Shown here: in pieces, positions 25,027 to 33,419 of the stretch
How the letters are laid out: every line of letters begins with the position of its first letter
How positions within the stretch are numbered: position 1 is the stretch's first letter
Notes under the pieces: generated by a model
Told to the model about the DNA's origin: nothing
The model's database searches: none
The model's input: only the letters and a program-made list of their open reading frames with translations
Position numbers and translations under genes: made by a program
DNA from: Sinomonas atrocyanea
GTDB taxonomy: Bacteria; Actinomycetota; Actinomycetes; Actinomycetales; Micrococcaceae
Assembly: GCF_030812675.1 (NCBI RefSeq)
Contig: NZ_JAUSTE010000006.1
Span: forward strand, 124,001 to 188,000
Direction of reading: 5' to 3'
DNA length: 64,000 nt

Positions 25027-26210
25027 TGTCCCGGGACCTCTCCGCGCTCAGGTTCGTCGACGAGGCCGACGTCTACAAGGCCGGCGTCCTCGCCGGCAGG
25101 CTCTGGCGAGACGAGCGTGCGCGCATCAGCTTCGCCTACCGGGAGGACTACATCGCGGCGCAGGGCCGGCCGGTGGCCCGCACCCTGCCGCTGGGGCCCG
25201 AGGCCGTGGGCCCCCTGCATGGCCTCCCCGCGTTCTTCGCCGGCCTCCTGCCCGAGGGCCACCGGCTCAGCGTGCTCCGGTCCGCGGCGAAGACGAGCCT
25301 CGACGACGAGCTCACGCTGCTCCTCGCCGTCGGGGCGGACGTTCCCGGCGATGTGCAGGTGGTGCCCGCGGGCGCGGCGCCGGGCGAGCCGGAACCGCTC
25401 GCCGACCTCGACGCGGCGCCCGCGGACTTCTCGCGGCTCGCCGATGCCCTCGACCTGCACGGGCTGCCCGGCGTCCAGGACAAGGTCAGCGCCTCGATGC
25501 TCTCCGCGCCCGTGGCCTCCCCGCACCACCGGTGGATCCTCAAGCTCGACCCGCCCGGCACCCCGCACCTCGTGCTCAACGAGGCGCTGCACCTCGCGGC
25601 CGCCCGCGCGCTGCGGATCCCCGTTGCCTCCGCCCACGTGGTGCGCGACGCCGGAGGAGTGCCGGGACTCCTCGTCTCCCGGTTCGACAGGCTGCACGAC
25701 GACGGCCGCTGGCGCCGGCTCGAGCTCGAGGACGGAGCCCAGATCCTGGGCATGCTGCCCGCGGCGAAGTACTCGGTGGCGGCCGAGGACCTCGTCGCCG
25801 CCGTCGCAGCGGCCTGCCGGGCACCGGCGGTCGCCGTCCGCAACCTGTACCTGCAGTTCCTGTTCGCCTGGCTCACCGGCAACGGCGACCTCCACGCCAA
25901 GAACGTGGCGGTCCTGACCGGCCCGGCCGGGCACCGGGCCCCCGCGCCGGCCTTCGACCTTCCCAGCACCGTGCTCTACGGCGACATGACCATGGCGCTG
26001 CCCATCGCCGGGAGGACCAAGGGCCTGCGGGCCCGGCACTGGGCCGAGTTCGCAGCGGCGATCGGCCTGCCCGAGCGGGCCGCCGCGTCCGCCACCGCGC
26101 TCGCGCTCAGGGCCGCGGCCGGCGCGGACCTCGCGGCGCTCCCCTTCGAGGGCTCGCCGCTCAACCGGGCCCTCCGGGAGCTGCGGCACCGCAGGGCCGA
26201 GTTCAGCTAG
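25026..26210 (+). CDS. hipA: HipA-type serine/threonine kinase toxin
   Basis: A 394-residue HipA kinase. The N-subdomain 1 region comes first (residues 10-110); then PGVQDKVSASM, matching the HipA S-G-V-Q-x-K motif, WILKLDPPGTPHLVLNE (ATP-site Lys and Glu), FDRL, the catalytic loop GNGDLHAKN with Asp288, and the metal-binding Asp311 in PAFDLPS. All key catalytic residues are present, so the toxin should be active. Known HipA proteins phosphorylate aminoacyl-tRNA synthetases such as GltX and cause dormancy; the target here is unknown. It is coupled to hipB by a 1-nt overlap. Confidence 0.88.
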   Translation: MSRDLSALRFVDEADVYKAGVLAGRLWRDERARISFAYREDYIAAQGRPVARTLPLGPEAVGPLHGLPAFFAGLLPEGHRLSVLRSAAKTSLDDELTLLLAVGADVPGDVQVVPAGAAPGEPEPLADLDAAPADFSRLADALDLHGLPGVQDKVSASMLSAPVASPHHRWILKLDPPGTPHLVLNEALHLAAARALRIPVASAHVVRDAGGVPGLLVSRFDRLHDDGRWRRLELEDGAQILGMLPAAKYSVAAEDLVAAVAAACRAPAVAVRNLYLQFLFAWLTGNGDLHAKNVAVLTGPAGHRAPAPAFDLPSTVLYGDMTMALPIAGRTKGLRARHWAEFAAAIGLPERAAASATALALRAAAGADLAALPFEGSPLNRALRELRHRRAEFS

Positions 26211-26255
26211 CCCTCGCTCCGGCCTGCCCTGGTTCCCGCGGCCGGAGGGCGCCGA

Positions 26256-27200
26256 TCAGGACCCGGCCGCGGTGAGCCGCTCCGCGAGCTCCCGCATCGC
26301 GTCGCGCAGCTCCGGCGGATCGATCACGGTGACCGGCCAGCCGAGCCGGACCACATGGTAGGCCACGTAGTCGAGGTCGTCCGCGCCCGCGGTGAGGATG
26401 CTGGCCTCGCCGTCCGGCTCCACCACGGCCATGGTGGACGGGACGCGCTCGGCGACCTCGTGGGCCGGGGCGTGGATGCGGACCTTGGCGACGAACTGGT
26501 ACGGCGCCTGCGTGATGGAGGACTGGACGTACTCGACCGCGTCCGGCGCCTCCCGGGGCCTGAAGCGCCAGCCGGTGCCGCGCGCTGCCGTCATCCGGTC
26601 CAGCCGGAAGGTCCTCCAGTCCTCGCGGTCCAGATCCCACGCCATGAGGTACCAGCGGCGCGCGGCGGCCACGAGGCGGTAGGGCTCGACCCGGCGCTCG
26701 GACCGCTCGCCGCCGGACTTCGTGTAGTCGAACGTGGCCCGCTCCGGGGTGCGGATGGCCCTCGCGAGGGCCACGAGGATGTCTGCGTCCACGGCCGTCA
26801 CCGGGCTGTCCAGGCTCACGGTCGCCTCGATGACGCCCTTGACCTCGGCGCGCAGCCTGGCCGGGAGCACCTGGTCGAGCTTGGCGAGGGAGCGGACGGC
26901 GGCCTCGCCGAGCCCCGCGACCGTCCCACCCGCGGCGAGCCGGAGGCTCACGGCCACCGCCACGGCCTCCTCGTCGTCAAGCAGCAGCGGCGGCAGCGCC
27001 TTCCCTGCGCCGAGCTGGTAGCCGCCCCCTGTCCCGTGCTCGGCGCGCACGGGGTAGCCGAGCTCGCGCAGGCGGTCCACGTCGCGGCGGATGCTGCGTG
27101 TGGTGACCCCGAGCCGCTCGGCGAGCTCCGCGCCGGTCCACACGGGGCGGGACTGGAGCAGATTCAGCAGGCTCAGGACGCGCTGCGTCGTGTCGTTCAT
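26256..27200 (-). CDS. YafY-type WYL-domain transcriptional regulator
   Basis: A 314-residue regulator with an N-terminal HTH_11 winged helix (ELAERLGVTTRSIRRDVDRL), a middle helical domain and a WYL domain from about residue 140 (ARRWYLMAWDLDREDWRTFR), then the WCX C-terminal extension. WYL proteins respond to nucleic acids or small ligands. A perfect 10-bp inverted repeat with 3-nt spacer lies 20 bp upstream of its start, suggesting autoregulation. It converges on hipA and is divergent from a small ORF at 27367. Target genes are not evident. Confidence 0.88.
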   Translation of the reverse strand: MNDTTQRVLSLLNLLQSRPVWTGAELAERLGVTTRSIRRDVDRLRELGYPVRAEHGTGGGYQLGAGKALPPLLLDDEEAVAVAVSLRLAAGGTVAGLGEAAVRSLAKLDQVLPARLRAEVKGVIEATVSLDSPVTAVDADILVALARAIRTPERATFDYTKSGGERSERRVEPYRLVAAARRWYLMAWDLDREDWRTFRLDRMTAARGTGWRFRPREAPDAVEYVQSSITQAPYQFVAKVRIHAPAHEVAERVPSTMAVVEPDGEASILTAGADDLDYVAYHVVRLGWPVTVIDPPELRDAMRELAERLTAAGS

Positions 27201-27220
27201 GCCTCCATCATGGACTCCTG

Positions 27221-27243
27221 CTGAGGACAGGAGCTGTCCTCAG
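27221..27243. promoter_or_regulatory. Operator of the WYL regulator
   Basis: A perfect inverted repeat CTGAGGACAG-GAG-CTGTCCTCAG, 23 bp in all, between the divergent WYL gene (start 27200) and the small ORF at 27367. Similar GGACA/TGTCC dyads precede other YafY-type regulators in actinobacteria, as far as I recall. Confidence 0.65.
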
Positions 27244-27366
27244 CTGGGGTGGCGCGGCCGGATTCGCTGGCGGGCCAGACAGCGGACCGACCCTGTCCTG
27301 CACCCTCGCGACACTGGTCCCGGGGCATCAGGAAGCCCCCGGAACGGGCAGGGAAGAGGAGTGGTC

Positions 27367-27615
27367 ATGGCTGCACAGGGGACCGTCGAGCAGCTCCACG
27401 GTACGGCGTGGACCGGGCGGGGGAACGCGCAGGAGGCTGCGCGGGAGGCGGGCCGGGTGCCCGAGGTGGCGCGCGCCGTCGTCCGCGGGTGGGCGCGCGG
27501 GTGGGAAGGCGCGGTCCGCGCTTGGCGGGGCGCGGACCGGCGGACGCAGGGGCTCGACGAGCGGCGAGAGCAGGTGCGCCGGGACGTGGCGATGCTCGGC
27601 CCGCGCCCGTGGTGA
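27367..27615 (+). CDS. Small hypothetical protein, 82 aa
   Basis: An 82-residue soluble, Arg/Ala/Trp-rich, probably helical protein (RAVVRGWARGWEGAVRAWRG). The ATG at 27367 has AGAGGAG 5 nt upstream, and the region between it and the WYL gene carries a strong operator, which supports a real gene. No family is recognised. It might be the regulated partner of the divergent WYL protein. The stop is 27 bp from the convergent fabF stop. Confidence 0.45.
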   Translation: MAAQGTVEQLHGTAWTGRGNAQEAAREAGRVPEVARAVVRGWARGWEGAVRAWRGADRRTQGLDERREQVRRDVAMLGPRPW

Positions 27616-27642
27616 ACTCCCCGCCCTCCCGGACGGCGGGGC

Positions 27643-28857
27643 TCAGGCGCGGGTGAGCAGCAGACTCACGTTGTGGCCGCCGAACCCGAACGAGTTCGAG
27701 ACGGCGGCCTCGACGCGGGCCGCCCTCGGGGCGCCGGCGACGACGTCGAGGTCGATCGCCGGGTCGAGGCGGTCGAGGTTGCGCGTGGGCGGGATGATGC
27801 CGGATTCCAGGGTGAGCGCCGTGAGGATCGCCTCGACCGCACCGGCCGCGCCGACGAGGTGCCCGAGCGCCCCCTTCGGCGCGGTCACAGCCACCTGCTC
27901 GCCGAGGGCCTTTCGCACGGCGATGGCCTCGCTGATGTCGCCGACGTGGGTGCCGGTGGCGTGCGCGTTGACGTGCTGGATGTCGCCGCCGTCGATGCCC
28001 GCACGGCGCAGAGCCTTGCGGATCGCCTTGATCTGGCCGACGCCCTCCGGGTCGGTGCCGGTGATGTGGAACGCGTCCGCCGTGACCCCGTAGCCGGAGA
28101 GTGCGGCGCGGACGCGGGCTTGGCGCGCCCGGGCGTGCTCAGCTCGCTCGAGGACCACGACGCCGGCCCCCTCGCCGAGCACGAACCCGGTGCGGTCGGC
28201 GTCGAACGGGCGGGAGACGGCCTCGGGGTCGCCCTGGGCCTTCGAGAGGGCTCCGATCTGGGCGAACCCGGCGATGGTCAGCGGCGTGATCGCGGCCTCG
28301 GCGCCGCCCGCGATGACGATGTCCGCCTCGTCGCACTCGATGAGCCGGGCCGCGTGGACGATCGCCTCGGCGCCCGAGGCGCACGCGGAGGCCGGGGCCA
28401 TGGCGGCGGCGCGGGCGCCGTACTCGATGCTCAGCTGCGCGGCGGCGGCGTTGGCCATGAGCATGGGGACCGTGCGCGGGGACACCCTGCGGGAGCCGGC
28501 GGCCTCGAGGACGTCGTCCTGGGCCAGGAGGGTCTCGACTCCGCCGATGCCGGTGCCGATCACAACGGCGAGCCGGTCGCCGTCGACCTCCGGGGCGCCG
28601 GCGTCGGCCCACGCCTCGCGCGCGGCGATGACGGCGGCCTGCTGGCTGCGGTCGAGGCGGCGCGCCTGGACGGGCTGCATGGCCTGCTCCGGCTCGACCG
28701 CGAGCCGGCCGGCGATGTGGACGGGCAGCGAGGGGTCGAACCCCGAGAGGGCGCGCACGCCGGACCGGAGGGAGAGGACGCCCCCCCAGAGCTCGGGCAC
28801 GGTGCCGCCCAGCGGCGTCGTGGCACCCATTCCGGTGATGACGATCTCGGTCCCCAT
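27643..28857 (-). CDS. fabF: Beta-ketoacyl-ACP synthase II
   Basis: A 404-residue KAS II-type condensing enzyme for fatty acid elongation. It begins with IVITGMGATTPLGG; the active-site Cys is in PASACASGAEAIVHA, and the two catalytic His are in VNAHATGTHVGD and GALGHLVGAAGAVEA. The start ATG 28857 has AGAGGA upstream; an open frame continues but is not coding. It stands alone without other fab genes, divergent from a TetR regulator with two 15-bp palindromes between them, so it may serve a special acyl-chain length adjustment rather than the main FAS. Confidence 0.93.
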   Translation of the reverse strand: MGTEIVITGMGATTPLGGTVPELWGGVLSLRSGVRALSGFDPSLPVHIAGRLAVEPEQAMQPVQARRLDRSQQAAVIAAREAWADAGAPEVDGDRLAVVIGTGIGGVETLLAQDDVLEAAGSRRVSPRTVPMLMANAAAAQLSIEYGARAAAMAPASACASGAEAIVHAARLIECDEADIVIAGGAEAAITPLTIAGFAQIGALSKAQGDPEAVSRPFDADRTGFVLGEGAGVVVLERAEHARARQARVRAALSGYGVTADAFHITGTDPEGVGQIKAIRKALRRAGIDGGDIQHVNAHATGTHVGDISEAIAVRKALGEQVAVTAPKGALGHLVGAAGAVEAILTALTLESGIIPPTRNLDRLDPAIDLDVVAGAPRAARVEAAVSNSFGFGGHNVSLLLTRA

Positions 28858-28892
28858 GATGTCCTCTGTGTGGAAGAGCCCCCGCACAGGCG

Positions 28893-28935
28893 TTGTATGC
28901 CGTACAAGAGGGAAGGTTGTTTGTACAGCATACAA
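28893..28935. promoter_or_regulatory. Paired TetR operators between fabF and its regulator
   Basis: Two 15-bp palindromes: TTGTATGCCGTACAA (28893-28907) and TTGTACAGCATACAA (28921-28935). Each has arms TTGTA/TACAA; the second equals the reverse complement of the first at 14 of 15 positions. Centres are 28 bp apart. The second contains the -10-like TACAAT (28931-28936), 6 nt before the TetR ATG, so binding would block that promoter. Confidence 0.75.
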
Positions 28936-28942
28936 TTCACCT

Positions 28943-29560
28943 ATGGGTCCCGTCGAGACACGCGCTGCCGCCGCCGCACGGCGCCTCCTCGCCCCGCGCA
29001 AGGGCCGGGGCGCGGAGACGCGGCAGCGCATCGTCGACGCCGCGGCGGCGCTGTTCGCCGCCCGCCCCGCGGACTCCGTGACGGTCAGCCAGATCGCCGC
29101 AGCGGCGCGGGTCTTCCCGAACCAGATCACGTACCACTTCGGCTCGAAGGACTCCCTCTTCATCCACGCCGCCTTCGTGCTCCTGCTGCGGGACGCCGGG
29201 CGGCTCGAGGGCGTGGGCGCGCGGCTCTCGTCGGCCGAGGCGTTCCGGCGCGCCATGGCGCGGACCGCCCTCGTGACCCCGTCGCTGCCCGTGGTGATCA
29301 GCGCGCTCGCCCTCGCCCGGGCCAAGCCGAAGCTGAGCCCCGTGGTCAAGGGCCACCTGAGCCTCCTGTTCCGCATCTCCGAGCAGTACCTCGAGACCAT
29401 GCTGGCGCTGCGCGGCTGGGTGATCGACCGCAGCCCCCGGCAGGAGGTCAAGACCTTCTGGTCCGCCGCGTTCGGGGCGATCCTCATCGCCGAGTCCGGC
29501 TACCCGGGAACCCAGGCCGACCTCGACCTGGCCGGCACCCTGACCATCCGGGAGCCCTGA
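28943..29560 (+). CDS. TetR-family regulator, probable repressor of fabF
   Basis: A 205-residue TetR protein with helix-turn-helix near residues 38-70 (VSQIAAAARVFPNQITYHFG) and a ligand domain containing LVTPSLPVVISALALARAKP. The TetR domain starts after a 22-residue basic N-terminus. No Shine-Dalgarno; the ATG at 28943 is 6 nt after TACAAT, so the message is likely leaderless and starts within the operator region. Two palindromes in the gap to fabF suggest control of both genes, perhaps in response to an acyl-CoA. Downstream lies the first 28-bp repeat array. Confidence 0.87.
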   Translation: MGPVETRAAAAARRLLAPRKGRGAETRQRIVDAAAALFAARPADSVTVSQIAAAARVFPNQITYHFGSKDSLFIHAAFVLLLRDAGRLEGVGARLSSAEAFRRAMARTALVTPSLPVVISALALARAKPKLSPVVKGHLSLLFRISEQYLETMLALRGWVIDRSPRQEVKTFWSAAFGAILIAESGYPGTQADLDLAGTLTIREP

Positions 29561-29598
29561 GCGGAAAGGGGCCGGGCCGCCGTCGTCCGCCGCACCCG

Positions 29599-29697
29599 CA
29601 GAAGGTGACCCCCAGAACGTGACGGACAGAAGGTGACCCCCAGAACGTGACGGACAGAAGGTGACCCCCAGAACGTGACGGACAGAAGGTGACCCCC
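29599..29697. repeat. 28-bp tandem repeat array A (3 exact copies plus a half copy)
   Basis: Three identical 28-bp units at 29599-29626, 29627-29654 and 29655-29682, then 15 bp of a fourth at 29683-29697. Each unit contains CAGAAGGTGACC and CAGAACGTGAC. It starts 39 bp after the stop of the TetR gene. No spacers, so it is not CRISPR. Confidence 0.95.
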
Positions 29698-29731
29698 AAA
29701 CGGAGGGGGAGCCGTCCCCGTCCGTCTGAGA

Positions 29732-29820
29732 GTCACCTTCTGGGAGTCAGGTCCTAAGGGTCACCTTCTGGGAGTCAGGTCCTGAGGGTCACCTTCTGGG
29801 AGTCAGGTCCTGAGGGTCAG
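29732..29820. repeat. 28-bp tandem repeat array B (3 copies), inverted relative to array A
   Basis: Units at 29732-29759, 29760-29787 and 29788-29815, differing at one position, plus a 5-bp remnant. The core GGTCACCTTCTG is the exact reverse complement of CAGAAGGTGACC in array A; aligned in the opposite orientation the 28-bp units agree at about 22 positions. The remnant overlaps the stop codon of hpaB (29817-29819). Confidence 0.95.
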
Positions 29821-31409
29821 CGGTTGAGGAAGACGCTGACATCCTCGTTGCCGATCAGGTCCGGCGCCGTCCAGCCGTCGAGGTCGTACTCGGCGAGGCA
29901 CTGGTCCGCGAAGCCCTTCATCGCCGCGGTGGTGCCGTTGGCCTGCGCCGCCATGAGCGTCTCGAGCCGGACGCCCTCGTGGTTGCCGGCGTAGTTGCGC
30001 TCGTAGAGCTCGTGCCGGCCGCCGAACTCGGTGCCGATCGCATCCCAGAGCAGCTTCATGAGCTTGACCCGCTCCACGGCCGTCACGCCCTCGGAGCCAC
30101 GGATGTACTTGTCGAGGTAGGGCCGGATCTCGGGCGTCTTGAAGTCGAGCGCGCTCGAGTTGAGGTAGATGAGGCCCGAGGCAACGTCCTGCTCGATGAT
30201 CTCCTTGATCCGCGGGTAGCCGACCGACATGAACACGCGGTAGGACATCGCGTAGTCCGCCTTCGGCAGCACCGTCCCGTTGGGGCCAGCGTCCGGGTTG
30301 AGCGCCATGGCGTCCGCCAGCCCGTAGAACATGTTGCGCCACGCGATCACCTCGCCGGCGCGGGCCTGCACCCCGCGGAAGTCCTTGGTGCCGGTGATCT
30401 CGAGAGCCTTGAGCAGCAGTCCGGCAATGAAGTCGAGCTTCACGGCCAGGCGGATCACCCCCTGGAAGGAGAAGCGGTTGAGGAAGCCGGTGGCCGGGGT
30501 GAAGTTGTTCATCTTCTCGACGTCGCCGTAGGAGAAGACGTTCTCCCAGGGGACGAGCACGTTGTCGAAGACGAACACGGCGTCGTTCTCGTCCAGCCGG
30601 GAGGAGAGCGGGTAGTCGAACGGCGTGCCCATCACGGCGGCCTGGTGCGCGTACGAGGCCCGGGAGATGAGCTTCACGCCCGGAGAATCCATGGGCACCG
30701 TGCAGATGAGTGCGAACTCCTTGCGCTTGATCGGCAGGCCGTAGTGCGCAATGAAGTTGTACTGCGTGATGGCGGACCCGGTCGCGACCACCTTGGCGCC
30801 CGAGACGATGAGGCCGGCGTCGGTCTCCTTCTGGACCTTCATGAACACATCCCCGGCCTGGTCCGGCGGGAGGTGGCGGTCCACCGGCGGGTTCACGATG
30901 GCGTGGTTCCAGTAGAGGACCTTCTCCTGCGACTCCTTGTACCAGCGGTCGGCGTTGTCCTGGTACGGCTCGTAGTACTCGGGCATGCCGCCGAGCGTGC
31001 CGAGGAAGGAGCCCTTGTAGTCCGGCGAGCGGCCGAGCCAGCCGTAGGACATCCGGGCCCACGTCTCAATCGCGGTCCGCGAGGCCTTCAGGTCCTCGAC
31101 TCCGCGGGCAGCCTTGAAGAACGGGTGGGTGAGTCCCCCGGAGCCGGTGTCAGTGGGGACCAGGAGCTTGGAGGCCGTCTCCTCGCGGTGGAAGCCGTCG
31201 TAGAGCCGGGCGACCATCCGGACCGAGTTGCGGAACGCCGGGTGGGTGGTGACGTCCTTGACGCGTTCGCCGTAGATCCACACCTCCCGCCCGTCGCGCA
31301 GCGACTCGATGTACTCGTCGCCGGTCTGCGGCTTGAGCGGGTTGGCGGGGGTGGTGCGGGTGCTCATGTCCGGCAGCTGGGTGGCGGGCTGGTCGAGGAT
31401 CTCGGTCAT
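29817..31409 (-). CDS. hpaB: 4-hydroxyphenylacetate 3-monooxygenase, oxygenase component
   Basis: A 530-residue FADH2-dependent hydroxylase of the HpaB/acyl-CoA-dehydrogenase-like fold, adding a hydroxyl ortho to the phenol of 4-hydroxyphenylacetate. Typical stretches: [20 protein letters not shown] at the N-terminus, the substrate/flavin region [20 protein letters not shown], and [13 protein letters not shown]. Length matches actinobacterial HpaB (about 520). AAGGAA lies 9 nt before the ATG. It is followed upstream by the flavin reductase gene and an AraC gene on the same strand. Its stop codon is part of repeat array B. Confidence 0.92.
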   Translation of the reverse strand: MTEILDQPATQLPDMSTRTTPANPLKPQTGDEYIESLRDGREVWIYGERVKDVTTHPAFRNSVRMVARLYDGFHREETASKLLVPTDTGSGGLTHPFFKAARGVEDLKASRTAIETWARMSYGWLGRSPDYKGSFLGTLGGMPEYYEPYQDNADRWYKESQEKVLYWNHAIVNPPVDRHLPPDQAGDVFMKVQKETDAGLIVSGAKVVATGSAITQYNFIAHYGLPIKRKEFALICTVPMDSPGVKLISRASYAHQAAVMGTPFDYPLSSRLDENDAVFVFDNVLVPWENVFSYGDVEKMNNFTPATGFLNRFSFQGVIRLAVKLDFIAGLLLKALEITGTKDFRGVQARAGEVIAWRNMFYGLADAMALNPDAGPNGTVLPKADYAMSYRVFMSVGYPRIKEIIEQDVASGLIYLNSSALDFKTPEIRPYLDKYIRGSEGVTAVERVKLMKLLWDAIGTEFGGRHELYERNYAGNHEGVRLETLMAAQANGTTAAMKGFADQCLAEYDLDGWTAPDLIGNEDVSVFLNR

Positions 31410-31491
31410 GGCGTGGGTTTCCTTTCATGGCGGCCGACGGCGGCGCTGCCGCGGACTGCGGTGGGCGGGTCTGGGAGAGGGGCGAACGGGT

Positions 31492-32052
31492 TCAGGCGGG
31501 GGCGAGGGCCGGGAAGGACGCGAGCTGGGCGGCGTGGCCGTCGCCGCAGTAGTCCCACGGCGCCCCGCCGACGAGGCCGCCGAGGTGGTGGAACTTCCCG
31601 CCGAAGAACAGCAGCGGCGGGACGGGCGTGATGTCGAGCGCGAGGACCTCACCGATGACGATCAGGTGGTCACCGCCGTCGTACACGTTCCACGGGCGGC
31701 ACTCGAGGGTGGCGGCGTTGCCGGCGAGCACCGGGACTCCGGTGGCGCTCGTTCCCCAGGCTGGTCCGTCCCGCATGGGCCGGCCCGCGAAGTGCAGGCA
31801 GGTGTCCTGCTGGGAGAGGCTGAGCACGTTGATCGCGAACGGCCGGGCCGCGGCATACGCCGCGAGCTTCGAGTCGCGCATGAGCGTGACCTGGGCGAGC
31901 GGCGGATCGAGGGAGACCGCGGTGAAGGCGCTCACCGTGGCCCCGTGGGCCTCGCCGGCATCATTGCGGGTCGTGACGACCGTGACGCCGGTACCGAAGC
32001 GCCCGAAGGCGTGGCGCAGGTCCCGTGGGTCGAGGACTGAGTCAGTGGTCAT
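31492..32052 (-). CDS. hpaC: Flavin reductase partner of HpaB
   Basis: A 186-residue FMN/FAD:NAD(P)H reductase with the split-barrel fold. Motifs: FGRFGTGVTVVTTR, HGATVSAFTAVSLDPPL (flavin-phosphate binding) and FFGGKFHHLGG. It would provide FADH2 to HpaB. The start is placed at ATG 32052; an in-frame GTG at 32073 is possible, and neither has a clear Shine-Dalgarno. It lies 82 bp upstream of hpaB in the same direction, so the two are one operon under the AraC activator beside it. Confidence 0.87.
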   Translation of the reverse strand: MTTDSVLDPRDLRHAFGRFGTGVTVVTTRNDAGEAHGATVSAFTAVSLDPPLAQVTLMRDSKLAAYAAARPFAINVLSLSQQDTCLHFAGRPMRDGPAWGTSATGVPVLAGNAATLECRPWNVYDGGDHLIVIGEVLALDITPVPPLLFFGGKFHHLGGLVGGAPWDYCGDGHAAQLASFPALAPA

Positions 32053-32155
32053 AGCCCGAGTGTTCCAAGTCACACTCCGCGGCGGCGCCCTTCGCGTCCC
32101 GCCTGTCTGTGAGGTGCAAGAACGCGTCCCCGCAGTGCAAAAGGCGGGGCCGCGG

Positions 32156-33211
32156 TCAGCTTCGGGGGTCGGGCCGCCCCGGCCGCCGGTCCCGGCGGGC
32201 CTCGCGCGGCGTGAGGCCGAAGCGCGCCTTGAAGGCCCGGGCGAAGTAGGCCTGCGCGGAGAAGCCGCAGCGGGCGGCGATGGCGGAGATCGGCGTCATG
32301 CCCTCGCGCGGGTCGGCAAGGAGGCCGGCGGCGCGCTCGAGGCGGCGCCTGAGGACATAGGCGCCCGGCGGCTCGCCTGCCTCGGTGAACACGCGGGTGA
32401 GGTGGCGCTCGCTGAGGCCGACGGCGTCGGCAATCCGGGCGGGACCGAGGCAAGGGTCCCCGAGGTGCTCGTCGATGAAGCAGCGGGCAGCCGCGAGGTA
32501 CCCCTCTGCGGTGCCCTCGCCCGTGCGCACCACGAGGAGGCGGAGGAGCTCCAGGGCCGAGCCCTCGACCGCGCCCAGGTCTGGGCCCGGGTCCGGGGCG
32601 GGGCCCGGGTCGGGAGCCTGGCGAGGACCGCTGGCCCCCGGACAGGCTGCGAGCGCGGCCCGGACGAGCCGGGCAAGGGCGCGCATGTGCCCGTTCGCGG
32701 GACCCGGCTCCTGGAAGTCGACCACGAGGGGCCTGCGGAGCGGCCGGCCGCCGGACAGCTCGAGGTAGGTCTCCCGCGGGATCGTGAGGACCATCTCCTC
32801 CACTCCGCGGTGGAAGCCCCGCATGAAGGGCCGGTCGGCGTCGTAGATGACCGCCTGCCCGGGCCGGAGGGCCTCGAAGCCCCCGGGGTAGTAGAAGAAG
32901 GCCTCCCCGCGCAGGGCGAAGAACACGCCGATGACCTCCATGGGGTGCTTGCGGATGTACGCCTCGGACCGCTCGATCACTTGGGCGCTCCCCCGCACCT
33001 GCGCCAGCTTGACCGAGCCGAAGTGCAGGTTGACCTCCGTCGCGTCCAGCGGGGCCTCGTCCATGGTGCGGATGTCCAGGTCGATGAGGGCCCTCGCGTT
33101 GTGGACGGACCAGAGCTCCATGCGCTGCGCAGCAGGGATCCCGCGGGTCGAGAAGGCCAGCGATCTGGGACGGCTGCGGCCGTCCGGGGGCAGCAGCTGA
33201 TCAGGGGGCAT
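32156..33211 (-). CDS. AraC-family activator of the hpa genes
   Basis: A 351-residue regulator with an AraC-binding-like sensor domain of the NphR/HpaA type (residues 30-200, containing VNLHFGSVKLAQVRGSA and IGVFFALRGEAFFYYPGG) and a C-terminal AraC double helix-turn-helix (IADAVGLSERHLTRVFTEAG, then CGFSAQAYFARAFKARFG, LTPRE). ATG 33211 has GGAAGG 6 nt upstream; an earlier start at 33271 is less likely. It lies 103 bp upstream of hpaC on the same strand. Probably senses a phenolic acid and activates hpaCB. Confidence 0.85.
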   Translation of the reverse strand: MPPDQLLPPDGRSRPRSLAFSTRGIPAAQRMELWSVHNARALIDLDIRTMDEAPLDATEVNLHFGSVKLAQVRGSAQVIERSEAYIRKHPMEVIGVFFALRGEAFFYYPGGFEALRPGQAVIYDADRPFMRGFHRGVEEMVLTIPRETYLELSGGRPLRRPLVVDFQEPGPANGHMRALARLVRAALAACPGASGPRQAPDPGPAPDPGPDLGAVEGSALELLRLLVVRTGEGTAEGYLAAARCFIDEHLGDPCLGPARIADAVGLSERHLTRVFTEAGEPPGAYVLRRRLERAAGLLADPREGMTPISAIAARCGFSAQAYFARAFKARFGLTPREARRDRRPGRPDPRS

Positions 33212-33419
33212 CGTGCGCCTTCCTGCCGGAGGCTCCGTTGCCCGCGCGGCCGAGTCTGTGGTCTGCATCACGTCCGGATTGCCCCACGCTAGGACTGGGC
33301 ATCAGGGAAGGTGAACCATCGGCTTCCACTGAGCTGAATCGACCGCCCGGCGCTCCCGGGAGCCGCTGACCGACGGCGGTACCCTGAGCTGGCCCGCCAA
33401 CGACCGGAATGAGGACTGC

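Noticed and set aside
23031-26210. A 1059-residue open frame ending in HipA
   Set aside because: Only the part from 25026 is HipA; the upstream part is antisense to the acyl-CoA ligase and crosses the hip operators and hipB in another frame. High GC keeps such frames open.
29599-29820. CRISPR array
   Set aside because: The 28-bp units are strictly head-to-tail with no unique spacers, and no cas genes are present.
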